From Spirodela intermedia (lineage: Eukaryota > Streptophyta > Magnoliopsida > Alismatales > Araceae): 64,000 bases of DNA. The notes under the pieces were generated by a model, which was not told where the DNA came from, made no database searches, and was given only the letters and a program-made list of their open reading frames with translations. The first letter of the stretch is position 1. Each line of letters starts with the position of its first letter. Location: the NCBI GenBank assembly GCA_902729315.2, contig LR746271.1, positions 4,291,001 to 4,355,000 on the forward strand. The letters run 5' to 3'. Made by a program: the position numbers and the translations under genes. This document shows, piece by piece, positions 39,122-50,198 of the stretch.

Positions 39122-40030
39122 CATGTGGGATGATGTTAAACTTCTTATACTTATCTATAGAATATAAGATGCTGCATTTCAAAATTAGTTTCACCATGCA
39201 TGAAAGTTAATTAATCTCAAGGATTGACTCTATCGATTCACTTACGAGCCATAAGATTATATAGTTAATATTTTATTTTAATTGATGTAAAGTATTTAAA
39301 CATGTATAATAAATTTATGGGGCTTGTACCATGAATCTTAATCTTATAGTTTAGTACATACCATTGAAAAGGATAGATATAAGAGTTTTAAAATCACAAC
39401 TATGTATAAAACATTTCGAATTCCACACCTCAAGAGCATCTAAGATACAAAAAATTCAAATACATGAATTTTTAAAAATGAAAAATTGCTTACAACGAAT
39501 GATATCAATTAAATTTTGAAAACAATTAACTCTCTTTAAACACCTAAAAATAAAATGCTTCATAGAATCACCTAAACCATCAAAAGTTGACACAGATTTA
39601 CTTCAATGATGAGAATCATGAGAACAATCTTATGGCTTTAATGTCAAACATCTGACATATTATTATTCAAAATTTCTATCCTAGCCATTGTATTATTTTA
39701 TTTCACTATTCTCACCATATTTTCATTCACACATAGCTAGAAATTCCATCATCTTAAATTATCTATGCTTTAGGTATAAAAATATTACACAAATCTAGTT
39801 AATTAATTGTTAAATTTATTTCATTTGAATTCTTCAAAATTACATACCACACAATTTAATCTTTTGATTTTGTATTTACTAAAGGATTGAAAGGGATACC
39901 CAACTTCTAAAAGTTTTGAAAAATAGCCTTAAAAAATAAAAACATAACAAACATAGCTTTCTCATGACATTAAAGGGACTCTTGCTCCGATTACCCCTCC
40001 CCAAACAAACCCCCTCTTGGTTTCTAGAGA

Positions 40031-40095
40031 GTCAACCCTTAGGCCTTTCATCTAGTCAACCCTTATGCCCTTCATCTAGTCAACCCACAACCCGT
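40031..40095. repeat. Short tandem duplication (about 24-25 bp)
   Basis: GTCAACCCTTAGGCCTTTCATCTA is followed by GTCAACCCTTATGCCCTTCATCTA and a partial third copy beginning GTCAACCCACAACCC. Confidence 0.8.
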
Positions 40096-40488
40096 GCTCA
40101 CACACTCCTTGCCACTATTCCCTCTCTCCCAATTATAAATTGATATTTAGCTAGCTGATTAATTTCTTAAAAAATTATCTTCACAGGTGAGGACCAAATT
40201 ATTAATAAAAAATTACCCTTTCAAAGGAAAAAAACAGAGTTTTCTATAAAACGGATAAAGTATTCTTCTAACACTGCACAATACAATTTCAGGGTATGTC
40301 CGTAATTCTTTGGTTTTAGAGGGTCACACATTAAGAAGAGATCTTCGACCACCTCTACTATTTCCGCGCGGTCGCCTACCGCCCACCGTCTTCGGCGGTG
40401 TGGCGGCGGGGTGTGACGGGTGGTCTCGTTGCCGGGGGGAGTGAGAGCGGATCCCTGCGATCCTTGGTTGAAGGAGAGAGATAACCCC

Positions 40489-42161
40489 ATGGAGAGAGGA
40501 GGACATCAAGTCGTTGGGGCCCGAGACGGTGAGGTCAAACAACTCGAAGATTGCTCTGTCTCAAAGTGAGTTCTCTCTGTCTGTGCTTTAGTTCGAACCT
40601 GAATCTCTTTCTCTGTCTCTAGTGTGATGTCTGGCGCCGCGCCTAGGTTTTCTTGATTTTCCCTTGTTGGAATATTCTTGGAAGTGAACCTATTAATTAT
40701 GGTTTTTCATTGGCGTCTGATGATAGCGTGAGTAATCTTAATTTCTGTTTATAATCCGCTACACATTGAATGCATCGTCATATCAATCTTTTTACTTGAC
40801 TCTAGTTTTCGTGGGCTGTCAAGGATACAAGAAAAGTGTTTCGCTCAGCTTTGCTTTGGAAAGAAAAAGCTGAAGGAATTGCCAAATTTACTGACTTATA
40901 TAGTTTCTATTCTAGTTCTGAAGCTTAAGCAATTTTCACCATATCATCCACGCATTATTTTAGCGACCACATTCAGGGAGGAGATCTTAATCCAGCAGAC
41001 ATGATTAGTTTATAAGGTATGTGACGAAATATTGGCTTCGAGCTACCCACATTCTAACGTGAGCAAATCTGGTGCTAAATCTTCAAGCTATCCACATTCC
41101 AACAGCTGAAAATTTTTAGTATTTCATGTTCGAATTGCGGAATTTCGCTACCACTTGACACCACATCATCTTTACATCTTCTTTTCCCTGAAAATGAATT
41201 GAGGCTTTGTGAGAGAGTTTCAGAAGAATATGGGAAATCGACCATTATTGTGGAGGAAGTGATTGGCAAGAAAAGACAAGTACTCGATAAACCAAGGGAA
41301 GACACAAGAAAAATAAGCAATGACGAACTTACCTTTTCGTGATCTATCCTTAATCATCACCAATAGGGAATATCTAAAAGAAGTAAAAATGGGATTTAAT
41401 ATAAAATATCATATCTAGCCATGATCTCTGCCTGTCAAGGGGTTAGAAAGAACAGCTTAGATTTTCGTCATTATTTTTTAAATAAAATTCTTTTATTTCA
41501 AGACAAACCCAACTATCCCTGATTATATTTCTACGAATTCAATTTTTTTGTTCTAGGAAGTGGAAACAGATCGAAGCTAAAGGAATATCAGCTTTCGCAC
41601 TATGGAAATTCCGTCCTAATCAATCACTCTGACCTCTCTTTATTAACACTTCTATGCTACAATCATCAAAGAAATCCCTTAAATATATGCTCAAATGGCT
41701 ACTTTTCTCTCATGCTTTGTAATATTTTGAGCATTTGTTACAGTTGCGCCCTCTGGTCATCTTTCCCCTTTTAACACTCTTGTTCATCATTGACTCGACC
41801 TTCATCCAGTGGCTTATTGTCTGCTTCTCCTCCCTTCATTGAAGACTGTATATAATCCTGATCTCTTTCTTTCATTTTCTCTGATGAGTATGCAAAGAAG
41901 ATGAGGAAGATCTTTTTCCTATTTATGTGCAGTGCTCTCGGTACCTGGGTGTTCTCAGTGGCAGGCGCTCTGATCGCTATACCAGTAGGCATAAAGAGGA
42001 AGTCTTTGGCACCATTAGTCTTCTTTGGTACGACTGGCACAATGCTCGATATCATAATGGGAATCAGCCAGTGTGAGAGAGAACATGCGGAGAGACAGAT
42101 GAAACTCTTGGAAGCACAGAACCTCCCAGCAATTGATGCATCACTAGAAAACGAAACCTGA
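40489..42161 (+). CDS. Small conserved plant membrane protein, function unknown
   Basis: A two-exon model, 40489-40565 and 41933-42161 (TGA), of 101 residues. Exon 2 is convincing. Its acceptor TTATGTGCAG is followed by two hydrophobic segments (ALGTWVFSVAGALIAIPVGI and LAPLVFFGTTGTMLDIIMGI) separated by a basic loop, then a charged helix CEREHAERQMKLLEAQ. The second segment and helix have the look of a conserved plant small membrane protein. Exon 1 lies in a GC-rich leader with a CAAAGTGAGT donor; the ATG at 40489 is in phase with exon 2. The exon 1 peptide is not convincing, because another frame through the same exon (EEDIKSLGPETVRSNNSKIA) looks more protein-like but would not join in frame. 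No function can be assigned. Exon 2 is confident, exon 1 uncertain. Confidence 0.65.
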
Positions 42162-44229
42162 AGGGGTTCCCAGCATCTCTAGATTTTAGGTCGTTATTGG
42201 ACTTTTTTGATTGGATCAATGCAAAATTGGGTCCAGAAGGTTCAGTTTTTGTTTCTTCAATGCGTTCTAGAGAGGTTTTTATTTTTCTTGTAGAAGTCCT
42301 TTGACAAAGTGAGCGTCCACCGGTAGATCAAACCTTTCAAGCAAGAAAATCAAGTATGTCAGTGTGAAATAATGTTCAGGTTGATGGACTCGGTCAGTCT
42401 GCCAAGATGAAATTCAGACTGATAGGTTATCTAGCCATCTGAATATACTTAACATTGAAGGTCTTACTGCTTACCCATTGGTGTCGCTCAAATGTTCTTC
42501 CTTCTCTTTCTATCTCTAGATAAAGCTTCAGGTTAGACACTTGATCTTGTCAGTCAAAGATAGCTTCAGTCTGTCCTTCAAATCTTCTGATTTTCATAGC
42601 CTTATCAGATTCTTCATTTGGCTGTGTGCTTGAGGAATGCCTATGGTTTGGTCAGACACGCTGCTGTCTTCAGACCCAGCTCTAGCCATGGGGTAAAGAA
42701 AGCTTGGTGTCCCTATGAATTTCCATAGCTATGTACGCTCACTAAAGAGAGCTTAAGAGAGAGAGAGAGAGGCTGAAATCATGTTCCAAGGCATTTATAG
42801 AATGTGTGGTAGTACCTCATGATATGTTAGGTGAAGCATCCCTTTCACACTAGCCCCCCCTTTGTAAGTGTTAGAGAAATGCACCTTACGGATGGCGGCA
42901 TATGGCAGAAAAACAGCCGTACTACTGAGTTTGGGGCATAAATGAACAGCTAGGAGGGAATCACATTAGCCCAGGATTCAAACTTAGAGACTGAAACAGG
43001 GCACCCTCATCAATATCAGTTCAGATCCACTTCAGATATTTCCTGAAGTGGGTCTCTGCGAATCTGTTCTTGAAACGGAGACTGAGCTCTCAGTGCCCCA
43101 AGATCCCTGGCAGCAAGCTGAACCTAGGGAGAGATCTCAAGGTTTCTGCATGAAAACCCCAATTGAAAACTCTTTTGTTGTTGTATAAAAATGCCTTAGA
43201 ATTCCAAAAATAGTATCCTATCCAGATATTTTATACTTTTGAGTTTCATTTGTTGGGCAACTTATCTCCCTTGGTTGAATAAATGGAGAAGTAAATGGGT
43301 TTCTTAATCACAGAACTGGAGTTGAGTTTTGAGAGGGGAATTTGATTGGAGAAATGAAACCCAAGAACACATGAACTGTAAAGGAAACTGGATATCTGGA
43401 TTGCTCAAGCTAAAATGGGCACCAGCAAACCTCATATTGGACCTTTTGAATGGAATCCTAGTAACTCCAGTCAGTTGTCTGTCGTGCAGACTGAATTTCT
43501 TCATGAACTGAGCTGCAGATGACCAGAGTTGATTTTATGCCCAATATCTGATTCCTTTATAATGATCAATAGAAATTATTTTCCTAATAGGTAGGCTGTA
43601 AGGTTTTCATGAAACCTAATTATGACATTCAATTTAAATAAAATAAAAATAGAAAAATTAGATAATAACATTTATTTATTTTTCAAAAGAATTTAAATAT
43701 GGTTATTTTGAAAGTTTACTCTAAGGGGATGATGCCTAAAGTCTCTAAGTTTGATGACTTAGAGGTGCTCCAATATGGTTATTTAAATTATGAACCTTCA
43801 CATGAAGATTCAATTGCTTTCAAAAGCATTTATCAAGGAACCAAAGGTGCTCCAAGGCACTTCCTCCTATTCCAATGTACTCACCCGAAAGATTCTTATA
43901 GAAAGTCAAAGCTCTAATTTCATAATTCTTCCATGTAAAAGTTCTCATAATTAACAATTAATGTTGTGTGCATTATACTCATTAGTGCCATTAATCTAGA
44001 AATTGTGACATAACTCTAAAAAGTCCACTGTACTATTATTTGAGAGTCATGAATCTAAGAGGATGGTGAGTTAATGTCCTTTGTGTCAGGTGTGTGTACC
44101 TAAGTGGACGTTGACTTTTTAGAGCCTAAGGCCAAAGTTTTTTTAAACAATCGAGTAGGTAAGGAGTGCTCGACCACTATTAAATCTATTAAATGTAGCA
44201 TATCTCTATGTCAGAAAAGGAATTGACTT

Positions 44230-44266
<37 letters not shown>

Positions 44267-44329
44267 TTGAATACTCTAGTCATTGAATCAGTTTTGAGCC
44301 CTACTTTTCAACAACATTGAATAAAAAGG
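42162..44329. other. Intergenic, no gene recognised
   Basis: The 3' flank of the small membrane-protein gene, a short GA run at about 42,753-42,771 and AT-rich DNA. A 72-codon open frame at 43,699-43,917 (+) has no recognised homology. Confidence 0.5.
44234..44264. repeat. (AT)n microsatellite just left of the mitochondrial insertion
   Basis: About 15 AT units roughly 70 bases before the sequence changes from AT-rich nuclear type to mitochondrial type. Confidence 0.9.
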
Positions 44330-44999
44330 GAACTTAAAAGCGTTACGCTCGTGGCATTCCTACTTCTCCCAGGTTCCCCTACGGCTACCTTCTTTACGCC
44401 GTCACGCTTACAGCCTTATCCAAGCCAACTAGCCCTAACCGCGAAAGGAAGAGGCTAGCTGCCGATTCAAGCGCGCCAAGCCAAGCTAAGCATTGAGGAA
44501 TAAGGGAAGGACCTTCGCTTACGGGTCATTAACTAAAGACCCAGACCCAAAGCCTACTTATCTATTCCCGCCCACCGGCCCTGGATACGATGTAACCGAA
44601 TCAGAGGAAGCTGCCCTTTCGGGAGAAAGAAGATCTGTTAGCTAGTAAGAAAGAGAAGCTGTTGAAAGAGCCTACCTCGGCTAGCTACTATGAACAAGAA
44701 ATCAATGAACAAGCCGAAGGAAAGAAGGCATCGCCAATAGCTTTTGCTTTTGCTGATGAGGGCCTGCACTTTTGAATTGGATTCAAAGCCTTCCCCTGTC
44801 TGTAGCTGATGAAGCTTGACTTGAAAGCCTATCTTGTGGAGTGGTGTGATGTGTGGGACTCGTGTAGTAGTAGCTAGACTCCACGTGCCAGCTTCGCTCC
44901 TCCCCCTAGTGTAAACCAATATCCCGTGGAAGACTTACGCTCATCTAGGTCTCCTGCCCAACCTTATCAATGTAAAGATCGGTGTATCCGCCGCAAGCG

Positions 45000-45305
45000 C
45001 CTTAATACCACCTTACCTTGGTAGCACAAACAAAGGTCCTGTGTACCTGTGATGTACGAATCATAGTCAATCACTTGACTTACTGAATAGGCTATGTCTG
45101 GTCTGAAAACATAGCATACATCAGGCTGCCTACAGCACCTCGGGAATGTGTGTCATCCTCAACGGATCTTCCCTATTTAAGAAATGTGTCCTTAGACAAT
45201 TTAACATTCTTCCATAGGATAGGAGTTTTTTTTTACTGGTGGACAACCAGTCATACCATACCTCTTCAGCACCTCAATAATGTACCTGTGCTGGCTTAGG
45301 GAGTC
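45000..45305 (-). mobile_element. Ty1/copia reverse-transcriptase fragment, broken
   Basis: Reading the minus strand, LSQHRYIIEVLKRYGMTG lies at about 45,298-45,240. Lower down come AVGSLMYAM and, one frame over, RPDIAYSVSQV (about 45,135-45,080). These motifs have the order and spacing of the C-terminal part of copia reverse transcriptase. The frameshift between the last two motifs and the absence of LTRs make this a dead scrap. Whether it came inside the mitochondrial DNA or inserted afterwards cannot be told. Confidence 0.75.
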
Positions 45306-46869
45306 GTCGACTTCCTACACGATCTGGACTCGCTACCCCACCGGCTCAACGGAAACTGGGTCAGCTACTGGATCGAAAGGAACAAGTGAGATGCTGGCAC
45401 TAGTCTCGCAGCTGGTGATGGGTCTTTAATGGATGCTACTATTAGTGGTTGTTTCGCCTCAACTGAATCAACAGAATCAACTGTTTAGAGTGGCTTTGTG
45501 AGAATAAAGGCGCTTGCGTTTTATAAATCACTGGAAGGGTGGATGAGATGGAGGAAAACGATGTGGAGGAAGAAGACAGGATCGAAAGACTGAAAAGGAT
45601 CGGTATATGCGCCATCTCCGTTCTGCCAAGTCAAGCCATTCCCTCGGTCGCCCTTCTCTCACTAAACAACAACGGGTTATTACCATCTTTCTCGCCTATC
45701 GCTTCGTCAGTGGAGGCTGTGTAAAGAGGAGGAATGTCCCATGGAAGGTTCGGGATTTGTGGTTCGATATTCTTTACTCTCTCCGGCGGATCACCTGGAC
45801 TTGAAGCCACGTGTTTAGAAGGGAATTGTGTGGAACTTGGCTTCAATATCCGGTGACTTTGAATTCGGATCAAGTCTTTTTCTTAGCTTCGGAATTGCCT
45901 AGACCAGTTATCTTAGCTCTCCAATTGGCTCCTTTAGGCCTTCCGAATTTGAGATTCATTCACTCGTGATTTGGCCTCTTTGATCTATTGTAGATAGCCC
46001 CTGGACCCTCCTAATTTCGTTTTTTTTTTTATTTCTTTTAATATAGTTCTTGCTTACTTAGAAAAAAATGGATAAAACAACAAACACCTCTTCCTTTCTT
46101 CCTGCCTTCATCCTCTTTCATCTTCTACAACATGCTACTGCCATTGTCTTTCAACTCTCAACTCAACTGCTGAAAATTTTAACACTAAGCCCTACTTTTA
46201 CACACTTTCCAATGGGCCATTATTCTTCATAGTTGACTGGCAGGAGCTAAAGATCCCATGAAGAATGATCCTAGCTCTTCTACACATGCACATGAAATTT
46301 GACAGTCCCAAGACTGATAACACAAGTTCCAAAGGCTGCTAGCTGTCAGGTCTGCAATGAATGCATGCAGCCAAGTAGATTCCTGTCCTAAAGGGAACCC
46401 ATACTTTACCTGAAGTCACAAAGGGCCTGATTCCGTCTTGTCACACCAGCCCCAACACCATCTACAGATTTTAGTTATCTATCCCAAGACCTTGCTGGCA
46501 CTGTGAGGGCCTAGAAAGATGCTCTGTCAGTCCCGCTCACAACTGTCCGAAACCGGACACCCGCGCGGCTCCCATGTGAAGAATAATACACCGCACAGGG
46601 GAAGCGTGATACAAATGAGTTTGAAAGCCACATAGTTTCTTATAAAGGTTATTCGTGCAAAGATTCACCAACCCCGGTGAAAAGTGATCGCTCTGAAGTC
46701 AAGTCTTTACGTTTATAGGGGACTGAATGTCGACTGACACTTGTAGTAGTAGCTTGTTCATCAATTCACTGCTTAATTGTTCCGAAACCGAAGTAGCAAG
46801 ACTTCATGAGCTACGGTTTACAGAGAAATTCCCATCACTTATTTATTTACATTAAAGGCGCTTGCGCCA

Positions 46870-47052
46870 GAATGCGAAGCTCAATTTGATACGATAGGTC
46901 TTTGTTGTTGTTATGGATTAGCTCAATTGGGGCTAATATTACGCATTAATCATCTCACGGAAAAGTTGGGCCGGGGTATTTTGAGTTATAGTTCTATAGG
47001 AACTGAACGATCTTCATCAATCCTTCGAGATTGGGTTGGTGAATGGAATTAA
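46870..47052 (+). pseudogene. Unidentified mitochondrial-type ORF fragment
   Basis: An open stretch reading LILRINHLTEKLGRGILSY and ending RDWVGEWN before TAA at about 47,050-47,052. It sits between mitochondrial-type sequences. It looks like the 3' end of a real protein gene, but I could not match it to a standard mitochondrial or plastid gene. No start codon or upstream domain is recognisable. Confidence 0.3.
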
Positions 47053-47966
47053 TATCTTAAACTCCATTACTTTTATGCTTGCTCCTTTCCTTGTTGGAAG
47101 GAATCTGACTTGCTTCTTGAGGTGCATGGGTGTCGACTGGAAACTCAGTGTGACTTGCCCGGTAGGTTTTTTCCCTGACTGATGGTGCTGCAGAGGTCTG
47201 TGCTGGGGTAGGTTCGTTCTGTCTGATCTTGAATCACTCTGAGCTCCAGCAATGTCTTCCAGGCTCAGTCACTCCTAGAAAGCAGGCAACAGGCTATACG
47301 TGGTCTCTTGAGCACAGACCGACCTGCTCTTGCCTGTCTGCTTCTAACCCTGTATTGCTCCCGGGTATTGCTCCCGGCCGGAATGAATCTAGAGTTTTAT
47401 GGCCGAGGCTATCGACAGCTGGCTTAGTCATGCCAAAATTCCTTGTCCCTGGGGACATAGTCATTGACTGGTATAGAGGGTGAGGGTATATATCCGCATC
47501 CCTACCCACAACTAGTTCATAGCAACTATATTCCTTAATATGCTGTTTCTGTCTGTTCTGTTTGGTACACCTCAGGGATGAATGGGTAAGACTCCCGTCA
47601 ACCTATCAGATAGCGTTGTGTCTTAATGAAATAAAGAGGCTATCAACGCTTAATCTGTAAAAAAAAAAACTTATCCTCCTTCAGATCTGTCAGCTTAGCG
47701 TTTCCAGGTAACGTCTTCTGTCCCCAGGTCGACAGATTGCTTACTTTTATTCATACGACAACCAACGGGAACTCCTTTGATAAGATCCGAAGGTCTCAAG
47801 GAACTAACAAAAAAACACATAGTATCCACCCTTGTGAATGAGTATGAGTGGTGGGATACATAAAGGGCCATAGATATTCTTATATAGTCTTTTTCTTTTT
47901 TCGGTATGCCGCTCCGCGAGCAAGGAGCGACGCGAGCAGAGCGAGAGAACCAACTGGGCTGTGGTG

Positions 47967-48289
47967 ATGTCAGAATTTGCACCTATTTGTATCTATTTAG
48001 TGATCAGTCCGCTAGTTTCTTTGATCCCACTCGGTCTTCCTTTTCCATTTGCTTCCAATAGTTTGACCTATCCAGAAAAATTGTCGGCCCACGAATGCGG
48101 TTCCGATCCCTCCGGTGATGCGAGAAGTCGTTTCGATATACGATTTTATCTGATCCGGAAGTCACCTTTTCTTTTCCTTGGGCAGTACCTCCCAACAAGA
48201 TTGATTTGTTTGGATCTTGGTCCATGATGGCCTTTTTATTGATTTTGACGATTGGATCTCTCTGTGAATGGAAAAGGGGTGCTTCGTTA
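47967..48289 (+). pseudogene. nad3: Mitochondrial nad3 pseudogene (NADH dehydrogenase subunit 3)
   Basis: The frame from ATG at 47967 reads SEFAPICIYLVISPLVSLIP, then FPFASNSLTYPEKLSA, then DARSRFDIRFYL, which is the N-terminal half of complex I subunit Nad3. After FDIRFYL a segment of about 27 bases, coding the next hydrophobic residues in the family, is missing. What follows is nad3 sequence in a shifted frame, and the usual C-terminus is replaced near 48,285. Several codons keep Pro, Ser or His where edited mitochondrial transcripts encode Leu, Phe or Tyr (for example ISPLVS and the Ser residues of GSDPSG). This is the unedited genomic form, so DNA rather than cDNA was transferred. Non-functional. 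Confidence 0.9.
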
Positions 48290-48325
48290 GAGGGCAAAGG
48301 GGGGAGAAGGACAAAGGAAAGAGCG

Positions 48326-48709
48326 ATGCCTACATTAAAATCAATTGATTCGTCATGGTAGAGAAGAAAAACGGCGCACGGACCGTACTCGAGCTTCGGA
48401 TCAATGTCCCCAGAAGCAAGGAGTACGCCCGCGTGTTCCGACGAGAAGACCGAAAAAAACCAAATTCATCTCCACGTAAGATAGATAGCCAAAGTACGGT
48501 TGAGCAATCGACATGATATATTTGCTCACATTCCAGGCGAAGGTCATAATTCGCAGGAACATCCTTTAGTCTTAATCAGGGGAGGTAGAGTGAAAGATTC
48601 GCCAGGTGTGAAATCCCATTGTATTCGAGGAGTCAAGGATTTGCTGGGAATTCCGGATCGAAGAAGGGGAAGATCTAAATATGGTGCAGAAAGACCAAAA
48701 TCGATATGA
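48326..48709 (+). pseudogene. rps12: Mitochondrial rps12 pseudogene (small-subunit protein S12)
   Basis: It starts 37 bases after the nad3 remnant, as in the nad3-rps12 transcription unit of plant mitochondria. The ATG at 48326 opens MPTL, but an extra A in the following A-run shifts the frame and brings an early TAG. A second extra A (seven As near 48,452) and a four-base GATA insertion near 48,483 shift it further. From about 48,490 the original frame is open to the normal stop TGA (48707-48709), with [20 protein letters not shown] and [17 protein letters not shown]-like text: the reading is [17 protein letters not shown]. Non-functional by three frame changes. Confidence 0.92.
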
Positions 48710-48988
48710 ATGGAAGATGACTCTGGAACGTTGTTTAACTCATCGCTTTTTGATGGAACAACAACCCAAATTCATTCTTTCAGAGATAATGAATGGGTCC
48801 TACCTAAAAGTATCCGCCTTTGCACCCTCTTCTTGAACTATAAGTTGACACCAACAGGGTGGTGGGTCATCCCAGTGGTGGGGGAGTTCATCACCTCCCC
48901 GGCGTACCTGTGCTTTGTAGTAATCAATGTGTTGGTGAAAGGCACTCTTTTGCTCCAGAGGCACCCGAAAGGAACGGGTCTATTGTGA
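48710..48988 (+). other. Open stretch downstream of rps12, unidentified
   Basis: Ninety-two codons starting immediately after the rps12 stop codon, with a hydrophobic stretch (WWVIPVVGEFITSPAYLCFV). It lies in the mitochondrial insertion. I cannot match it to a known gene; it may be mitochondrial spacer or an anonymous mitochondrial ORF. Confidence 0.2.
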
Positions 48989-49082
48989 GGTTAAACCTTA
49001 CCTCGACTTACCTTATGTAAGTAGGGAATGTTATACTACTTGATTCACGACCAAGCGCCTCTCCTCCCGAAGTTAAAGTGTT

Positions 49083-49109
49083 GATGATTCTGATGATTCT
49101 GATGATTCT
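49083..49109. repeat. 9-bp direct repeat, three copies
   Basis: GATGATTCT repeated three times in tandem between the rps12 remnant and the mitovirus-like fragment. Confidence 0.85.
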
Positions 49110-49172
49110 TTAAGGGACCCTCTCACCCCAAGTTAAGATGAGTACCTCAGTGCAAAAGCTAAACCTTAGTAA

Positions 49173-49850
49173 GTTAAAAGTATAAACTTAAATTCATTAT
49201 TGAAACTTACTGAGCGTTTAGGCACGCGAGGTTGGCGGGATATGAATGAAAGTAAAGTACCCGGCTTGGGTCTTTGTATGAAGGCTCAACTATGCGTCTT
49301 TGGTAAGTTAACCAAAGAGCATAGTGATAGGCTTTGCTTAAGCCTAAGAGATACCCGACGTCTTTATAAAAAGAAGTCAAGACCTCTCTTTAATGGACAG
49401 TACCTTAAACATGTGAGCTTATGTCTCATGTGGTATTGGGGTGGGGTTCAGTCACAGAGGGCGAGTATGAAGACTTTTGTCTCCTTAACCCGCTCTGGGC
49501 TACCGCGCTTCATACCTTCTTCGTATTATAAAAATAAAATACGAATGCGTACTAACCCGAACAAGTTGATACTGAGTTTTTGCTCTGTATCAAAATGGAT
49601 ATTGGTATGGCCTAAAGTGACCCCGAAGACTATCCATGTCCCTGGATATAAGCATGGTCAGAGCGTTGAAGATCTCTGCGTTGAACGTTTGACGCGAGCG
49701 GCTTCAATGCTTGAAAGCATATTGCCCAAAGTATCTCACTCTTCCATTGCGCTTAGGTTTCAGGTATAAACCTGTTTGGTCGAGTGGTCCAAATACCTAT
49801 ATGAGTCTTGAGAGAGACGATATATAGGTAGCAAGGCTCTTGTTTGTTCC
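49173..49850 (+). pseudogene. Mitovirus-like RNA-dependent RNA polymerase fragment, broken
   Basis: Open frame to the stop at 49767-49769, with its first ATG near 49,242. It carries SLTRSGLPRFIPSSYYK followed by a hydrophobic run, the kind of segment found in the N-terminal part of mitovirus polymerases. Right after the stop, in another frame, KPVWSSGPNTYMSLERDD appears (about 49,755-49,825), another hallmark of the same family, and is itself followed by a stop. The catalytic palm with its GDD motif is not found, so this is an inactive, truncated and frameshifted relic. Mitovirus pieces are known from plant mitochondrial and nuclear genomes; here it lies within mitochondrial-type DNA beside rps12, so arrival with that DNA is the simplest reading. 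No infectious potential. Confidence 0.72.
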
Positions 49851-50198
49851 GTTAATAAACTTAGTCTGTGGCACTTGCTGATCAAATGCAGTGAGTTCAC
49901 TCACGTAGCCCGTATGGATTCCGTCTTTCTCCTCCCTCAACAACCAGGCAGGGACTGGAGGAACCTCTGCCAACGGGAGAAGAGGCAATACCGACTAAAA
50001 CCCAGCCCCTACCCCCTCATAGCCCTGGATCAGTGGATCTTTATGTGGCCGGCTTCTTCTTTTGTAGTGACCGGGCATTCTCAAAAGGCGAAGCCTATGT
50101 GTTAATAGGAAAGTCAAATGTCCCGTGTTAAATAAACTGCCTTTATGAAGGCCTGCCTTTGGTTATGGTACTCTTTTCTCTGTGATCCTCTTCCCCTT

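Larger units (their letters stand above)
33296..40488. other. Intergenic, AT-rich, with tandem and dispersed repeats
   Basis: No gene is recognised in 7.2 kb. After the ERF 3' flank the region is AT-rich, stop-dense DNA. It holds a GA-rich block at 36,190-36,310 in which GAGATCTCACGAGAG occurs twice, the 89-bp triple repeat, a CT microsatellite, a short duplication near 40,040, and retroelement-like text at 36.8-37.8 and 38.3-38.5 kb. Open frames of 60-90 codons here look random. Confidence 0.55.
44330..50190. other. Nuclear insertion of mitochondrial DNA (NUMT), about 5.9 kb
   Basis: Between about 44,330 and 50,190 base composition becomes balanced and the sequence takes on plant mitochondrial character. 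It contains the nad3-rps12 pair in its usual order and spacing, both broken by indels, plus an ORF fragment at 46,870-47,052, a copia scrap and a mitovirus polymerase fragment. The last two are known passengers of plant mitochondrial genomes. AT microsatellites flank both ends. The decayed reading frames say it is not a functional organelle genome. Borders are estimated by composition to within about 100 bases. The segment could be one insertion or several joined pieces. 46,020-46,120 looks more nuclear-like and may be a secondary insertion or a less familiar mitochondrial spacer. Confidence 0.85.

Noticed and set aside
44638-44919. 93-codon minus-strand open frame in the NUMT
   Set aside because: No match to a mitochondrial gene that I know; such anonymous frames are common in mitochondrial spacer DNA.
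49875-50105. Open frame after the mitovirus-like segment, considered as its continuation
   Set aside because: No polymerase motif can be seen in it; it may be ordinary mitochondrial spacer, so it was not added to the relic.
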